DNA from: Bradyrhizobium semiaridum
GTDB lineage: Bacteria; Pseudomonadota; Alphaproteobacteria; Rhizobiales; Xanthobacteraceae
Direction of reading: 5' to 3'
Length of the DNA: 64,000 nucleotides
NCBI RefSeq assembly: GCF_020329505.1
Contig: NZ_JAGKJJ010000001.1
Span: 372,001-436,000, forward strand
Every line of letters starts with the position of its first letter. Position 1 is the stretch's first letter. A program made the translations under genes and the position numbers. The notes beneath the pieces were generated by a model that saw only the letters and a program-made list of their open reading frames with translations, made no database searches and was not told the origin of the DNA. Positions 28,319-37,115 of the stretch are shown here, piece after piece.

Positions 28319-29728
28319 ATGAAGACCGCCAAAGACGTCCTGAAAATGATCAAGGACAACGACGTCAAATACGTCGACCTGCGCTTCACCGATCCGCGCG
28401 GCAAGTGGCAGCACGTGACCTTCGATGTCGGCATGATCGAAGAGGATACCTTTGCCGAAGGTCAGATGTTCGACGGCTCCTCGATCGCCGGCTGGAAGGC
28501 GATCAACGAATCCGACATGTGCCTGATGCCCGACCCGGTCACCGCGACGATCGATCCGTTCTTCGCCGAGACCACCATGGTCATCACCTGCGACGTGCTC
28601 GAGCCAACCACCGGCGAGCCCTACAACCGCGATCCGCGCGGCATCGCCAAGAAGGCCGAGGCGATGGTGAAGTCGATGGGCGTGGGCGACACCGTGTTCG
28701 TCGGCCCTGAGGCCGAGTTCTTCGTGTTCGACGACGTGCGCTATTCGGCCGACCCCTACAACACCGGCTTCCGCCTCGATTCCTCCGAGCTGCCGATCAA
28801 CTCCGCCACCGAATATGAAGGCGGCAATCTCGGCCACCGCATCCGCACCAAGGCCGGCTACTTCCCGGTGCCGCCGCAGGATTCGGTGCAGGACATGCGC
28901 TCGGAAATGCTCGGGGCGATGGCCAAGATGGGCGTCAAGGTCGAGAAGCATCACCACGAGGTCGCTTCGGCCCAGCACGAGCTCGGCATGAAGTTCGACA
29001 CCCTGACGCTGATGGCCGACCAGATGCAGATCTACAAGTACTGCATCCACCAGGTCGCGCACATCTACGGCAAGACCGCCACCTTCATGCCGAAGCCGGT
29101 CTATGGCGACAACGGCTCGGGCATGCACGTCCACCAGTCGATCTGGAAGGAAGGCAAGCCGACCTTCGCCGGCAACAAGTACGCCGACCTGTCGGAGACC
29201 TGCCTGCACTACATCGGCGGCATCATCAAGCACGCCAAGGCGATCAATGCCTTCACCAACCCGTCGACCAACTCCTACAAGCGTCTGGTCCCGGGCTATG
29301 AGGCGCCGGTGCTGCTCGCCTACTCCGCGCGCAACCGCTCGGCGTCGTGCCGCATCCCCTACACCGCGAACCCGAAGGCCAAGCGCGTCGAGGTGCGCTT
29401 CCCCGACCCGATGGCCAACCCCTATCTCGGCTTCGCCGCGATGCTGATGGCCGGCCTCGACGGCATCAAGAACAAGATCGATCCCGGTCCGGCGATGGAC
29501 AAGGACCTCTACGATCTGCCGAAGGAAGAGCTGAAGCAGATCCCGACCGTCTGCGGCTCGCTGCGCGAGGCGCTGGAAAACCTCGACAAGGACCGCGCCT
29601 TCCTCAAGAACGGCGGCGTGTTCGACGACGACTTCATCGACGCCTATATCGAGCTGAAGATGACCGAGGTCGCCCGTTTCGAGATGACCCCGCACCCGGT
29701 CGAGTTCGAGATGTACTACTCGCTGTAA
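28319..29728 (+). CDS. glnA: Glutamine synthetase type I
   Basis: A 469-residue dodecameric GSI that condenses ammonia and glutamate with ATP. Visible parts are the N-terminal beta-grasp ([18 protein letters not shown]), the DGSSI segment, metal ligands in GPEAEFF, the [16 protein letters not shown] active-site block, the [17 protein letters not shown] loop and the adenylylation site Tyr398 ([11 protein letters not shown]), which marks a GlnE-regulated enzyme. The ATG follows AAGGGG. It forms a unit with glnB under nitrogen control and is ended by a strong terminator. Confidence 0.98.
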   Translation: MKTAKDVLKMIKDNDVKYVDLRFTDPRGKWQHVTFDVGMIEEDTFAEGQMFDGSSIAGWKAINESDMCLMPDPVTATIDPFFAETTMVITCDVLEPTTGEPYNRDPRGIAKKAEAMVKSMGVGDTVFVGPEAEFFVFDDVRYSADPYNTGFRLDSSELPINSATEYEGGNLGHRIRTKAGYFPVPPQDSVQDMRSEMLGAMAKMGVKVEKHHHEVASAQHELGMKFDTLTLMADQMQIYKYCIHQVAHIYGKTATFMPKPVYGDNGSGMHVHQSIWKEGKPTFAGNKYADLSETCLHYIGGIIKHAKAINAFTNPSTNSYKRLVPGYEAPVLLAYSARNRSASCRIPYTANPKAKRVEVRFPDPMANPYLGFAAMLMAGLDGIKNKIDPGPAMDKDLYDLPKEELKQIPTVCGSLREALENLDKDRAFLKNGGVFDDDFIDAYIELKMTEVARFEMTPHPVEFEMYYSL

Positions 29729-29751
29729 GGTTTACGGTTCTCACGAATGCG

Positions 29752-29784
29752 AAGGGCGCTTCCGGTGGAAGCGCCCTTTGTTTT
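29752..29784 (+). terminator. Intrinsic terminator of glnA
   Basis: A perfect 12-base stem AAGGGCGCTTCC / GGAAGCGCCCTT with a GGT loop, followed by TGTTTTTG. Confidence 0.9.
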
Positions 29785-29837
29785 TGATGGCCCGATCCAT
29801 CACCCCGAGCTTCACGGGCGTCACTAAAATATCCAGC

Positions 29838-29958
29838 GTCGCCCTGGCGAAAGCCAGGACCCATTACCCCTATCGCTTGCTGTTGTGCGACGCTGGAGCC
29901 GCTATCCCGCTCTCAATCGAATTCGCTGGTTATGGGTCCTGGCTTTCGCCAGGACGAC
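29838..29958. repeat. Large inverted repeat with 28-base arms
   Basis: The left arm (29838-29865, GTCGCCCTGGCGAAAGCCAG...) and right arm (29931-29958) match in 26 of 28 positions as reverse complements, with each arm itself containing the palindrome CCTGGCGAAAGCCAGG. Arms are about 65 bases apart. It is typical of dispersed repeats in Bradyrhizobium genomes (from memory). Confidence 0.7.
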
Positions 29959-30117
29959 GATGTGGGCAGGCCGCTCACTACAATTCTCACACCGTCACCC
30001 AAGGGAGACCGCGAAGCGGTCGTCGGTCGACGGCCCGGCTGATGGCCGTGCATCCTTCGAGGCTCGCAAGAGCTCGCACCTCAGAGGATGACGGATCAGG
30101 GAGTTGTGGACGGCCTT

Positions 30118-31185
30118 CTACACCCGAAACAGCTTCGCGTACCGTGCCTTGATCTCTTCGCTTTGCGCCTGCACCTGGGCCGGGTCGGCCTTCAGCATCT
30201 TCAGCCGGTCGAGCGGCACGTGCCCGGCCTTCTCCTTCACCTTGGCGTGGAACGAGCGGTGGGCGAACTCGTCGGCCAGCATCTGCTGGGTCTCGGCGCT
30301 GAAGAAGAAGCTCTGGAACAGTTTTGCGGCATTCGGGTTCGGCGCGCCCTTGAAGATGCCGCTCGGCACGATGATCAGCGGCGCGCCTTCGGTCGGATAG
30401 ACCACCTCGACCGGCTTGCCCTGCTCCTTGGCTAGCACCAGATTGTAGTCGTTGCCGTCGGCCATCACGGCGCGCTCGCCGAGCAGGATCTTCTTCGGCG
30501 GATCGGCTGCCGACTGCACCTGCATCACGCGCTGCTGCGCGAGTTTTTCGAGATAGGGCCAGCCGAGATCACGCGCCAGCACGAAGGTCGCGGTCATGAT
30601 CGCGCCGGAGTAGCCGGGGTGGCCCTTGACGATCTTGCCGCGCCATTTCGGGTCGAGCAGATCGGCATAGCTCTTCGGCGCGTCCTCGGCCTTCACCTGC
30701 TCGGTGTTGTAGCCGATCACCTCGAACCAAGCGCACGACGTCGCCGAGGTGCCGTCCGGATCGATCTGATCGGCCGGAAAGTGCTTTGCAACGTCTTCGG
30801 GGACATAGGCCGCCAGCCAGTCGTTCTTCTTCCAGTCGAGATAATGCGCAGGATCGGTCGAGTTGGCGACGTCGACGGCGTTGATGCCGCTGCCCTGCTC
30901 CTGCGCGATGCGCTGGAAGATGCGCTCGGCGCCGGAGCGCTCGACCCGGACGCTGATCCCCGGATATCTCTGCTCGAAGCTCCGCGCCAAACGTTCGGCC
31001 GTGTTCAATTCCAGCGCGGTGTAGAACGAGACCTTGCCTTCCCTGGTCGCCGCCGCGATCAGCTCTGATGTGACCGCCGCGGCCGGCGGCGCAGCCGCCC
31101 TTAAGGGTTCGGCGAACACCATGCCCGCGACGCCGGCTGCCGTCGTCTTGAGCCAGTCGCGTCGCGACCATTTGCGGTCCTGCAT
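30118..31185 (-). CDS. ABC-type extracellular solute-binding protein, iron/2-aminoethylphosphonate-type (orphan)
   Basis: A 355-residue periplasmic binding protein with a textbook Tat signal (SRRDWLKT at residues 7-14). The mature part follows the Fe3+/putrescine-type binding protein plan: EGKVSFYTALELNTAERLARSFEQ, then YPGISVRVERSGAERIF, and KSYADLLDPKWRGKIVKGHP. No permease or ATPase gene lies next to it. A metal or phosphonate ligand cannot be decided by eye. It stands alone between repeat-containing intergenic regions. Confidence 0.88.
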   Translation of the reverse strand: MQDRKWSRRDWLKTTAAGVAGMVFAEPLRAAAPPAAAVTSELIAAATREGKVSFYTALELNTAERLARSFEQRYPGISVRVERSGAERIFQRIAQEQGSGINAVDVANSTDPAHYLDWKKNDWLAAYVPEDVAKHFPADQIDPDGTSATSCAWFEVIGYNTEQVKAEDAPKSYADLLDPKWRGKIVKGHPGYSGAIMTATFVLARDLGWPYLEKLAQQRVMQVQSAADPPKKILLGERAVMADGNDYNLVLAKEQGKPVEVVYPTEGAPLIIVPSGIFKGAPNPNAAKLFQSFFFSAETQQMLADEFAHRSFHAKVKEKAGHVPLDRLKMLKADPAQVQAQSEEIKARYAKLFRV

Positions 31186-31250
31186 CTAAACTCTCCCTGG
31201 GATCGGGCCGTTGACCGGCCGCGCTGTTGTTGGGTGCGTGATGATAGTCG

Positions 31251-31327
31251 GATGGGTGGAGCGAAGCGATACCCATGGAAAGCATGCCGGTGCGGCGAGA
31301 TGATGGGTATCGCGGGCTCCGCCCATC
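31251..31327. repeat. Imperfect inverted repeat with 26-base arms
   Basis: GATGGGTGGAGCGAAGCGAT... (31251-31276) and the reverse complement of 31302-31327 share most positions, giving a hairpin with a 25-base loop between two minus-strand genes. The GGGTGGAGC...GATACCCAT module also appears as a fragment near 61050-61075. Confidence 0.6.
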
Positions 31328-31331
31328 ACAG

Positions 31332-33602
31332 CTACGTCTTGTCGGGCGGATTCTCGCGCAGGAAGCGTTCGAGGTCGGGCTGCACGGAGTATGGCATCGG
31401 AACCGGATCGCCCTCGATGTCGACCGCGAGATCGAGGCAGCGCCGCAGCATCCGCGCCAGCTCGCTGCGCCGGTAGGGCTTCATCAGCAGCGGGATGCCA
31501 TGGCCGGCGCCCTGCAGCGGCAGCGCGCCGTCGCTATAGCCGGATGTGAACAGCACCCGGAGCGTCGGCCGCCCGGCCATCAGCGTCTCGGCCAGTTGCC
31601 GGCCGTTCATGCTGCCGGGCATCACGATGTCCGTGAACAGCAGATCGAACGCAGCGCCGCCCTTGGCGATCTCGAGCGCGGCATCGGCGTTCGCCGCGAC
31701 CAGCGCCTTGTAGCCGAAGCCTTCCAGTTGGCCGATGACGTAGTCGCGGATTCGAGGGTCATCCTCGACACACAGGATGGTCTCGGCGCCGCCGCGGATC
31801 GGCTGATCATCCTCCTCGGCCGCCCGCGGCGCGGTGCGGTCGGCCTTCGGCAGATAGATCCGGAACGTGGTGCCGCGCCCCTCCTCGCTCTGCACCTCGA
31901 TCCCGCCGCCGCTCTGCTTGACGAAGCCGAACACCATGCTGAGGCCGAGCCCGGTGCCCTGGCCGACTTCCTTGGTTGAGAAGAACGGATCGAAGATCTT
32001 CTCCAGATGCGACGGCGAAATGCCGGTGCCGGTGTCGCTCACCTCGATGACGAGATGGTCGCCCGCCCGCTCGACGCCGCGCGCCACCGCCTCGCGGATG
32101 CCGAGCTGGACGTTGCGGGTGGCAAAGCTCAGCGTGCCGCCCTCGGGCATCGCATCGCGCGCATTGATGCCGAGATTGACCAGCGCGGCCGAGAGCTGGC
32201 TGCGGTCGACGAAGGCCAGCCAGGCGTCGCGGCCGAGCTCGGTCGTGATCGCGACCTGCGAGCCCAAAGTCTGCGACAACAACCGCACCACATCGCCGAT
32301 CAATTCGTTGACGTCGGTCTCGGCTGGCTGCAGCGGCTGCTTGCGGGCGAAGGCCAGCAGGCTCGAGGTGAGCTGCGCGCCGCGATCGGCGGCGTCGCTG
32401 ATCAGCTTGGCGATCGCCGCGAGCTGCGGGTTTTCCTTGACGCCGTCGGCGAGGATCTCGATCGTGCCGGTGATGACAGTCAGCATGTTGTTGAAATCGT
32501 GCGCAATGCCGCCGGTCAATCGCCCGAGCGATTCCGTCTTCTGTGCCTGGATCAACTGCTCCTCGGCGATGCGCCGCTGGGTGACGTCCCGGACGAAGGC
32601 GTTGACGACATAGCCGTCGCCGCGCTTGAGCGCGTTGAGCGACACCTCGGCGTAGAATTGCCGGCCGTCACGGTGCAGCGACGGGGATTCGTAGCGCATG
32701 CCCATGCCGCCGGCCGCGGTCTCCTGCAGGAAGCGGACGACCCGCTGGTGGTTCACTTCCCGCAGCTCTTGCGGAACCATGAGGTCCACCGCGCGGCGCC
32801 CGAGCGCCTCGGACCGCGCCCAACCGGTCATCGCCTCGGCCTGCGGGCTCCACTCCAGAACGACGCCGTCCTGATCGGTCTGGATGAACGCATCGAGCGC
32901 GGTCCTGATGATGGCCTGCGCCATCTGCTCGCTCTCGACCAGCGCCTGATGCGCGCGCCGCTGCGCGGTGATGTCGTGCAGCACCGCGACCGCGCCGCGC
33001 AGCTGGCCGGCATCGTCGCGCAGCGGCCGCGCGTTGGCCAGCAGACAGACATCCGGACCTGACGGCCGAACTTTCACGACCAGTTCGAGATCATCGATCT
33101 CCTCGCCGCGCAACGCGCGCGCCAGCGGCGACTCGGCAATCGGCATCGCGGTCGTGCCGTCGGCGTAGCAACACTGGAAGGTCCGCGCATCGGTCAGGCT
33201 GTTGAAGCCGGCCTCGACGGCGAACAGGCGGCGCGCGGCGGCGTTGACCACCACGACGGCACCAGTCTCATCCGCCACCACGACCGGATCGCGGATGCTC
33301 TCGACGGTTTTCTCCAGCAGGTTCTGCCTGCTGCCCAACTGCGCCGACAGCACGGCGAGCGCGCCCGTCAAGCTTGCAATCTCGTGACGTGCCGCGTCGC
33401 TGCGCTCCGCGGCCTGCGTCACCTGCGCGAGCGGCTTCGAGCGCGACCTGCCAATGATCTCGGCAGTCATCAGCACTACGGCGATTGCGCCCGCAGCGAG
33501 CAGAAGGCCCGGCCAGGAGAAGCCATGGATAGAGCCCAGCGCCAGCAGCATCGCGACGGCCGGGAACGTCACCCCGAGCGCCAGACGGCCCGACAACTTC
33601 AT
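31332..33602 (-). CDS. Hybrid sensor histidine kinase with two PAS domains and C-terminal receiver
   Basis: A 756-residue membrane kinase. Two N-terminal membrane helices (about 5-24 and 29-50) are followed by PAS domains near 97-210 and 228-345. The HisKA H-box is GRLTGGIAHDFNN with His368. The catalytic domain has the N-box NLGINARDAM and G-boxes DTGTGIS and GTGLGLSM. A receiver domain ends the protein with phospho-acceptor Asp658 (LLFTDIVMP). The ATG at 33602 is preceded by a weak ribosome site, and a GTG at 33629 is possible. No partner regulator is adjacent; the signal is unknown. Confidence 0.93.
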   Translation of the reverse strand: MKLSGRLALGVTFPAVAMLLALGSIHGFSWPGLLLAAGAIAVVLMTAEIIGRSRSKPLAQVTQAAERSDAARHEIASLTGALAVLSAQLGSRQNLLEKTVESIRDPVVVADETGAVVVVNAAARRLFAVEAGFNSLTDARTFQCCYADGTTAMPIAESPLARALRGEEIDDLELVVKVRPSGPDVCLLANARPLRDDAGQLRGAVAVLHDITAQRRAHQALVESEQMAQAIIRTALDAFIQTDQDGVVLEWSPQAEAMTGWARSEALGRRAVDLMVPQELREVNHQRVVRFLQETAAGGMGMRYESPSLHRDGRQFYAEVSLNALKRGDGYVVNAFVRDVTQRRIAEEQLIQAQKTESLGRLTGGIAHDFNNMLTVITGTIEILADGVKENPQLAAIAKLISDAADRGAQLTSSLLAFARKQPLQPAETDVNELIGDVVRLLSQTLGSQVAITTELGRDAWLAFVDRSQLSAALVNLGINARDAMPEGGTLSFATRNVQLGIREAVARGVERAGDHLVIEVSDTGTGISPSHLEKIFDPFFSTKEVGQGTGLGLSMVFGFVKQSGGGIEVQSEEGRGTTFRIYLPKADRTAPRAAEEDDQPIRGGAETILCVEDDPRIRDYVIGQLEGFGYKALVAANADAALEIAKGGAAFDLLFTDIVMPGSMNGRQLAETLMAGRPTLRVLFTSGYSDGALPLQGAGHGIPLLMKPYRRSELARMLRRCLDLAVDIEGDPVPMPYSVQPDLERFLRENPPDKT

Positions 33603-33807
33603 CCCGACCAACTCATCGTGATCAGCCACACCGGAGACAGGAAAAGGAAAAAAGGAAATTCGGAAAGGATCGTCGGCGCCGGGAAATGTCCGGTGGCTGC
33701 TGTCGTGTTTGATTAGCCGAATCCGGCCCGGCAATCCGCCAATTTCGCATCCGTAGAATTACGGAGACATGCTCCGGCGCTCCATGACCGCGTCCTCACC
33801 CACAGCT

Positions 33808-33835
33808 GTCATCGCCCGGCTTGACGGGCGATGAC
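33808..33835. repeat. Perfect 11-base hairpin
   Basis: GTCATCGCCCG (33808-33818) and CGGGCGATGAC (33825-33835) with a 6-base loop. It lies downstream of the C26 peptidase gene on the minus strand but has no U-tract, so it is either a weak terminator or another dispersed palindrome. Confidence 0.6.
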
Positions 33836-33894
33836 GGCGAGTATGCTGGTGGGGCCGTTCGCCGCTGCTCTCGCAGGGACGACAGCAGTGCTAC

Positions 33895-34662
33895 CTACGC
33901 CGCCCGGCGCTCGCGGAGCGCATCGCCGAAGGCCTCGAACAGAGCGCGGTTGATCGGATTGCGCTGCGGGTCGTACTCGGCGTGCCACTGCACGCCGAGC
34001 GCAAATCCCGGCGCATCGGCGATGCGGATCGCCTCGATGGTGCCGTCCTCGGCAACTCCCTCGATCACGACGCGCTCGCCGGGCACGAGAATGCCCTGCC
34101 CGTGCAGCGAATTGACCCGGATGGTCTCGCGGCCGAGAATCCTTGCGAAGGCGCCGCCGGGCGTCAGCGTGACGTCGTGGCGGTCGGCGAAGATCACCGT
34201 GGGATCGGGATGGATCTCGCCGTTCTCGAGCCGCGGCATGCGATGGTTCATGCGGCCGGGGATTTCGCGGATCTCGGGATGCAGCGAGCCGCCGAACGCG
34301 ACGTTCATCTCCTGCAGGCCGCGGCAGATGCCGAAGATCGGCACGCCGCGCGCAACGCAGGCCTCCGACAGCGCCAGCGCGACATCGTCGCGGTGCAGAT
34401 CATAGGGCTCGTGAGCTGCGCAGGGTTCGGTGTTGAAACGGGTCGGATGGACATTGGCGCGGGCGCCGGTCAGCACCACGCCGTCGACGACGTCGAGCAA
34501 GGCGCCGACATCGGTGATTTCAGGGCTTCCCGCGAACATCAGCGGCACCGCGCCCGACACTTCAGCAACCGCGCGGAGGTTGCGCTCTCCGACCATGTGG
34601 ACTGTGAAGCGATTCTCGATGCGATGGGCGTTTCCGATCACGCCAACCACGGGCCGTCTCAT
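33895..34662 (-). CDS. Gamma-glutamyl-gamma-aminobutyrate hydrolase family protein (peptidase C26, PuuD-like)
   Basis: A 255-residue class I glutamine amidotransferase-like hydrolase. The nucleophile elbow is FGICRGLQEMN with Cys113, and the catalytic His227 and Glu229 are in QWHAEYDP. GVVLTGARANVHPTRF is the family's substrate-side loop. PuuD proteins hydrolyse gamma-glutamyl-GABA in putrescine degradation; here no other puu gene is near, so the substrate is inferred only at family level. The frame starts MRRPVVGVIGNAHR, typical for the family. Confidence 0.9.
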   Translation of the reverse strand: MRRPVVGVIGNAHRIENRFTVHMVGERNLRAVAEVSGAVPLMFAGSPEITDVGALLDVVDGVVLTGARANVHPTRFNTEPCAAHEPYDLHRDDVALALSEACVARGVPIFGICRGLQEMNVAFGGSLHPEIREIPGRMNHRMPRLENGEIHPDPTVIFADRHDVTLTPGGAFARILGRETIRVNSLHGQGILVPGERVVIEGVAEDGTIEAIRIADAPGFALGVQWHAEYDPQRNPINRALFEAFGDALRERRAA

Positions 34663-34820
34663 TCGTCAGATCTCACATTCAAGTCTTGCGAAATGAATTT
34701 TCTATCTTGGGAGCGATTCCGAGACGATCATGCCTTCGAGTTCCCGCAGGATCAACTGCGATGTCTGCAAGCGGCGGCATGCGGCCCTGCGCAGAATGGC
34801 CGCGGCAGCTCGAAAAGCGG

Positions 34821-35516
34821 TCAGTTTCGCGAAAATGCCGCCCCGGCATCGATGCTCTCGACGCCGGGCAGACCCGCGGCCCGGAGCGCCGAGGCGGCGG
34901 GACCGTTGCCGCCATCGACCCAGGGCAGCCGGGCCCTGATCCCGCGCGTGACGGGCTCACCGAGCCTGCCGCCGAAATCGAGTGGCCAATAGCCGTTCGG
35001 CACCACCTCGGCGGTGAGCCCGTGCAGCCGGAACCCGTTGCCCAGCACGGCCTCGCTGTCGTCGGGCGACACCGCCCGCGCGGTGCCGGGATCGGCCGGG
35101 TTGCCGAACGTCACCAGCACCGGGATCAGCTTGCCGGTCACCGGCACCACGCCGCTCTGATTGCTCATCGTGCTGAACGCGACGCGGCCGCCGCGGGCCT
35201 CGGTGTAGGCGCGCAGCGCGACGTAGCTGATGTCGTCGAGGGCGGTCGCCTTGTCGACATGCGCCAGCAGCGCGACCAGGTTCTTGCCGCCGCCGAGATC
35301 GACATACACTGCATCGCCCGCGGTGCGGGTGTGGCCGCCGCGGCTGTAGCCACGGTCGGGATGCACGGCGAGCACGCCGGAGGCGGACTTGATGCCGTCG
35401 GGCGTCTCGACCTCGACCGAGAGCCGGTACTTGTGGCCGGGCCGGTGGATCCGGATCTGGTCGCCGACCACAAGCGCAGCGAGCAGAGCGAGCGGCCCGA
35501 GCCATTTCAAAACCAT
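34821..35516 (-). CDS. Membrane-anchored protein of unknown function
   Basis: A 231-residue protein with one N-terminal hydrophobic segment (MVLKWLGPLALLAALVVGDQ) and a probably periplasmic rest. The region after it (YRLSVEVETPDG, then GDAVYVDLGGGKNLVALLAH) suggests beta-sheet structure. I do not recognise a named family. It is divergent from the AI-2E family gene, with 167 bases between the starts. The ATG at 35516 was chosen because it begins the hydrophobic segment; a longer frame upstream is arginine-rich and unlikely to be coding. Confidence 0.65.
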   Translation of the reverse strand: MVLKWLGPLALLAALVVGDQIRIHRPGHKYRLSVEVETPDGIKSASGVLAVHPDRGYSRGGHTRTAGDAVYVDLGGGKNLVALLAHVDKATALDDISYVALRAYTEARGGRVAFSTMSNQSGVVPVTGKLIPVLVTFGNPADPGTARAVSPDDSEAVLGNGFRLHGLTAEVVPNGYWPLDFGGRLGEPVTRGIRARLPWVDGGNGPAASALRAAGLPGVESIDAGAAFSRN

Positions 35517-35683
35517 ATCCGCCCTCGCCCGTGTCTCGAGCTTGCCGTTTCCACCCCGATCGATCTTTCGTCCCGCTTGGCACATCCGGGATGCCAGCGT
35601 CAAACCGCCGTGCCGTCGCAGCTTGATCCCTGCGGCTTTTTCGCGACAAAGTGGCGAGGCACCGGCGCGAGAAGGAATCACCT

Positions 35684-36826
35684 GTGACAGATTCGGCTGA
35701 CAATCGCCTGCAGGCGCGCAACGACATGGCTTGGGCGATCGCCGTCGGCGGCATCGGCGTCCTGCTGTTCGCTGCGCTGCTGGTCTTCGCCTGGCATTAC
35801 GCCGCCACGCTGTTCCTGCTGTTCGCCGGCATGCTGCTCGGCGTCGGGCTGAACGCGATGACCGCCCTGCTCGGCCGCCTGGCAGGACTGCCGCACGCAT
35901 TGCGGCTCGCGATCGTCTGCCTGGCGCTGGCGGGGCTGCTCTCCGGCATCGTATTCCTCGGCGGCACCACCATTGCGCAGCAAGCCACCGTGCTGACCAA
36001 CACCATCAAGTCCCAGCTTGGCAGCGTGAAGGAGTTCCTCGAGCAGCACGGCGTCGATACCAGCTATTTCGACTTCAGCAACGCCGCCGCCGAAGCGAAG
36101 CCGGAAGGCACTGTGGTGACGACCACCACGGCACCGGCGGCGCAGCAGAGCCATGGCCTGCCGAGCGGCGCAAGCGCACTGGCCTCGAGCGGCGGCGCCA
36201 TCATCGGCCAGACGCTGAAGGTGCTGCTCGGCACCGTCAGCGTGGTCGGCAACTTCTTCATCGTGCTGTTCCTCGGGCTCGCCTTCGCGGCGCAGCCGAG
36301 CATCTACCGCGCCGGGCTGCTGTTCATCGCGCCCGCGAAATACCGCAGCCAGGCGACGATCATCGTCGATCGCATCGGCGAGACGTTGGAGCGCTGGCTG
36401 ATCGCGCAGATCATCACCATGGTCGCGGTGTTCCTCGTCACCTGGATCGGGCTTGCGATCATCGGCATCCCGAGTTCGTTCATCCTCGGCATCCAGGCCG
36501 GTCTGCTCGCCTTCATCCCGACGGTCGGCGCGATCCTCGGCGGATTGATCGTGGTGCTGGCAAGCCTTGCGAGCGGCTGGATCGCGGCGCTGTCCGCCTT
36601 CATCCTGTTCCTCGGCGTGCACGCGCTGGAAAGCTACGTGCTGACGCCGATCATCCAGCGCCAGGCGCTCGACATCCCGCCGGCGACGCTGTTCGCGTTC
36701 CAGATCCTGCTCGGCGTCGTGTTCGGCGTCTGGGGTCTGGCGCTGGCATTGCCGCTGATGGCGATCGTCAAGGTGATGATCGACCACTTCAAGGCGGAGG
36801 AGACGGCGCGGTCGCGCGCCGCCTGA
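35684..36826 (+). CDS. AI-2E family transporter (PerM/YdiK-like)
   Basis: A 380-residue polytopic membrane protein with about seven or eight helices and a large loop at residues 105-165 containing a low-complexity Thr/Ala segment (VVTTTTAPAAQQ). The C-terminal half carries the family blocks IPSSFILGIQAGLLAFIPTVG and ESYVLTPIIQRQALDIPP. The start is a GTG at 35684, seven bases after GAAGGAA. Members include the autoinducer-2 exporter TqsA and Na+/H+ antiporter-like proteins, so the substrate is open. Confidence 0.9.
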   Translation: MTDSADNRLQARNDMAWAIAVGGIGVLLFAALLVFAWHYAATLFLLFAGMLLGVGLNAMTALLGRLAGLPHALRLAIVCLALAGLLSGIVFLGGTTIAQQATVLTNTIKSQLGSVKEFLEQHGVDTSYFDFSNAAAEAKPEGTVVTTTTAPAAQQSHGLPSGASALASSGGAIIGQTLKVLLGTVSVVGNFFIVLFLGLAFAAQPSIYRAGLLFIAPAKYRSQATIIVDRIGETLERWLIAQIITMVAVFLVTWIGLAIIGIPSSFILGIQAGLLAFIPTVGAILGGLIVVLASLASGWIAALSAFILFLGVHALESYVLTPIIQRQALDIPPATLFAFQILLGVVFGVWGLALALPLMAIVKVMIDHFKAEETARSRAA

Positions 36827-36831
36827 GGCTC

Positions 36832-37080
36832 TCAGGCGAACAGCAGCACGGTGCCGGCGATCATCAGCATGACGCCGATCAGCATCAGCAGCGGCCAGCG
36901 GCGCTTCGGCTGCGCGTAGCGGCCCTGCGCGCGCCGTTCGTCGATCAGCGCCCGCTCATATTCGTCGGAGTTCGAGAACAGACAGGCGAAGCCGCCGCGC
37001 GCCGAGGCGGCCGACGCTTCGAGCGATATCAGGGCAGCCTGCGGGTTGCGGGTACGGAACGACTCCATGCCGAAAAGCAT
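36832..37080 (-). CDS. Small tail-anchored membrane protein
   Basis: An 82-residue protein with a soluble N-terminal part (RNPQAALISLEASAASARGG, SNSDEYERALIDERR) and a single C-terminal helix (WPLLMLIGVMLMIAGTVLLF). It starts 35 bases after the diguanylate cyclase gene on the same strand, so cotranscription is likely. An internal ATG at 37068 is an alternative start. The function is unknown. Confidence 0.65.
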   Translation of the reverse strand: MLFGMESFRTRNPQAALISLEASAASARGGFACLFSNSDEYERALIDERRAQGRYAQPKRRWPLLMLIGVMLMIAGTVLLFA

Positions 37081-37115
37081 GGGATCGAATGGTTAACGCC
37101 TGGTTACGTCCAGCC

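Larger units (their letters stand above)
29729..30117. other. Repeat-rich intergenic region after glnA
   Basis: 389 bases with the glnA terminator, a large inverted repeat (29838-29958) and a further repeat-like stretch near 30050-30092 (ATCCTTCGAGGCTCGC...CTCAGAGGATGACGG). No gene is supported. Confidence 0.6.

Noticed and set aside
28247..29695. A 482-codon open frame antisense to glnA
   Set aside because: It is a shadow of the highly conserved glutamine synthetase gene; the composition is His/Gly/Val-rich, with no ribosome site or family.
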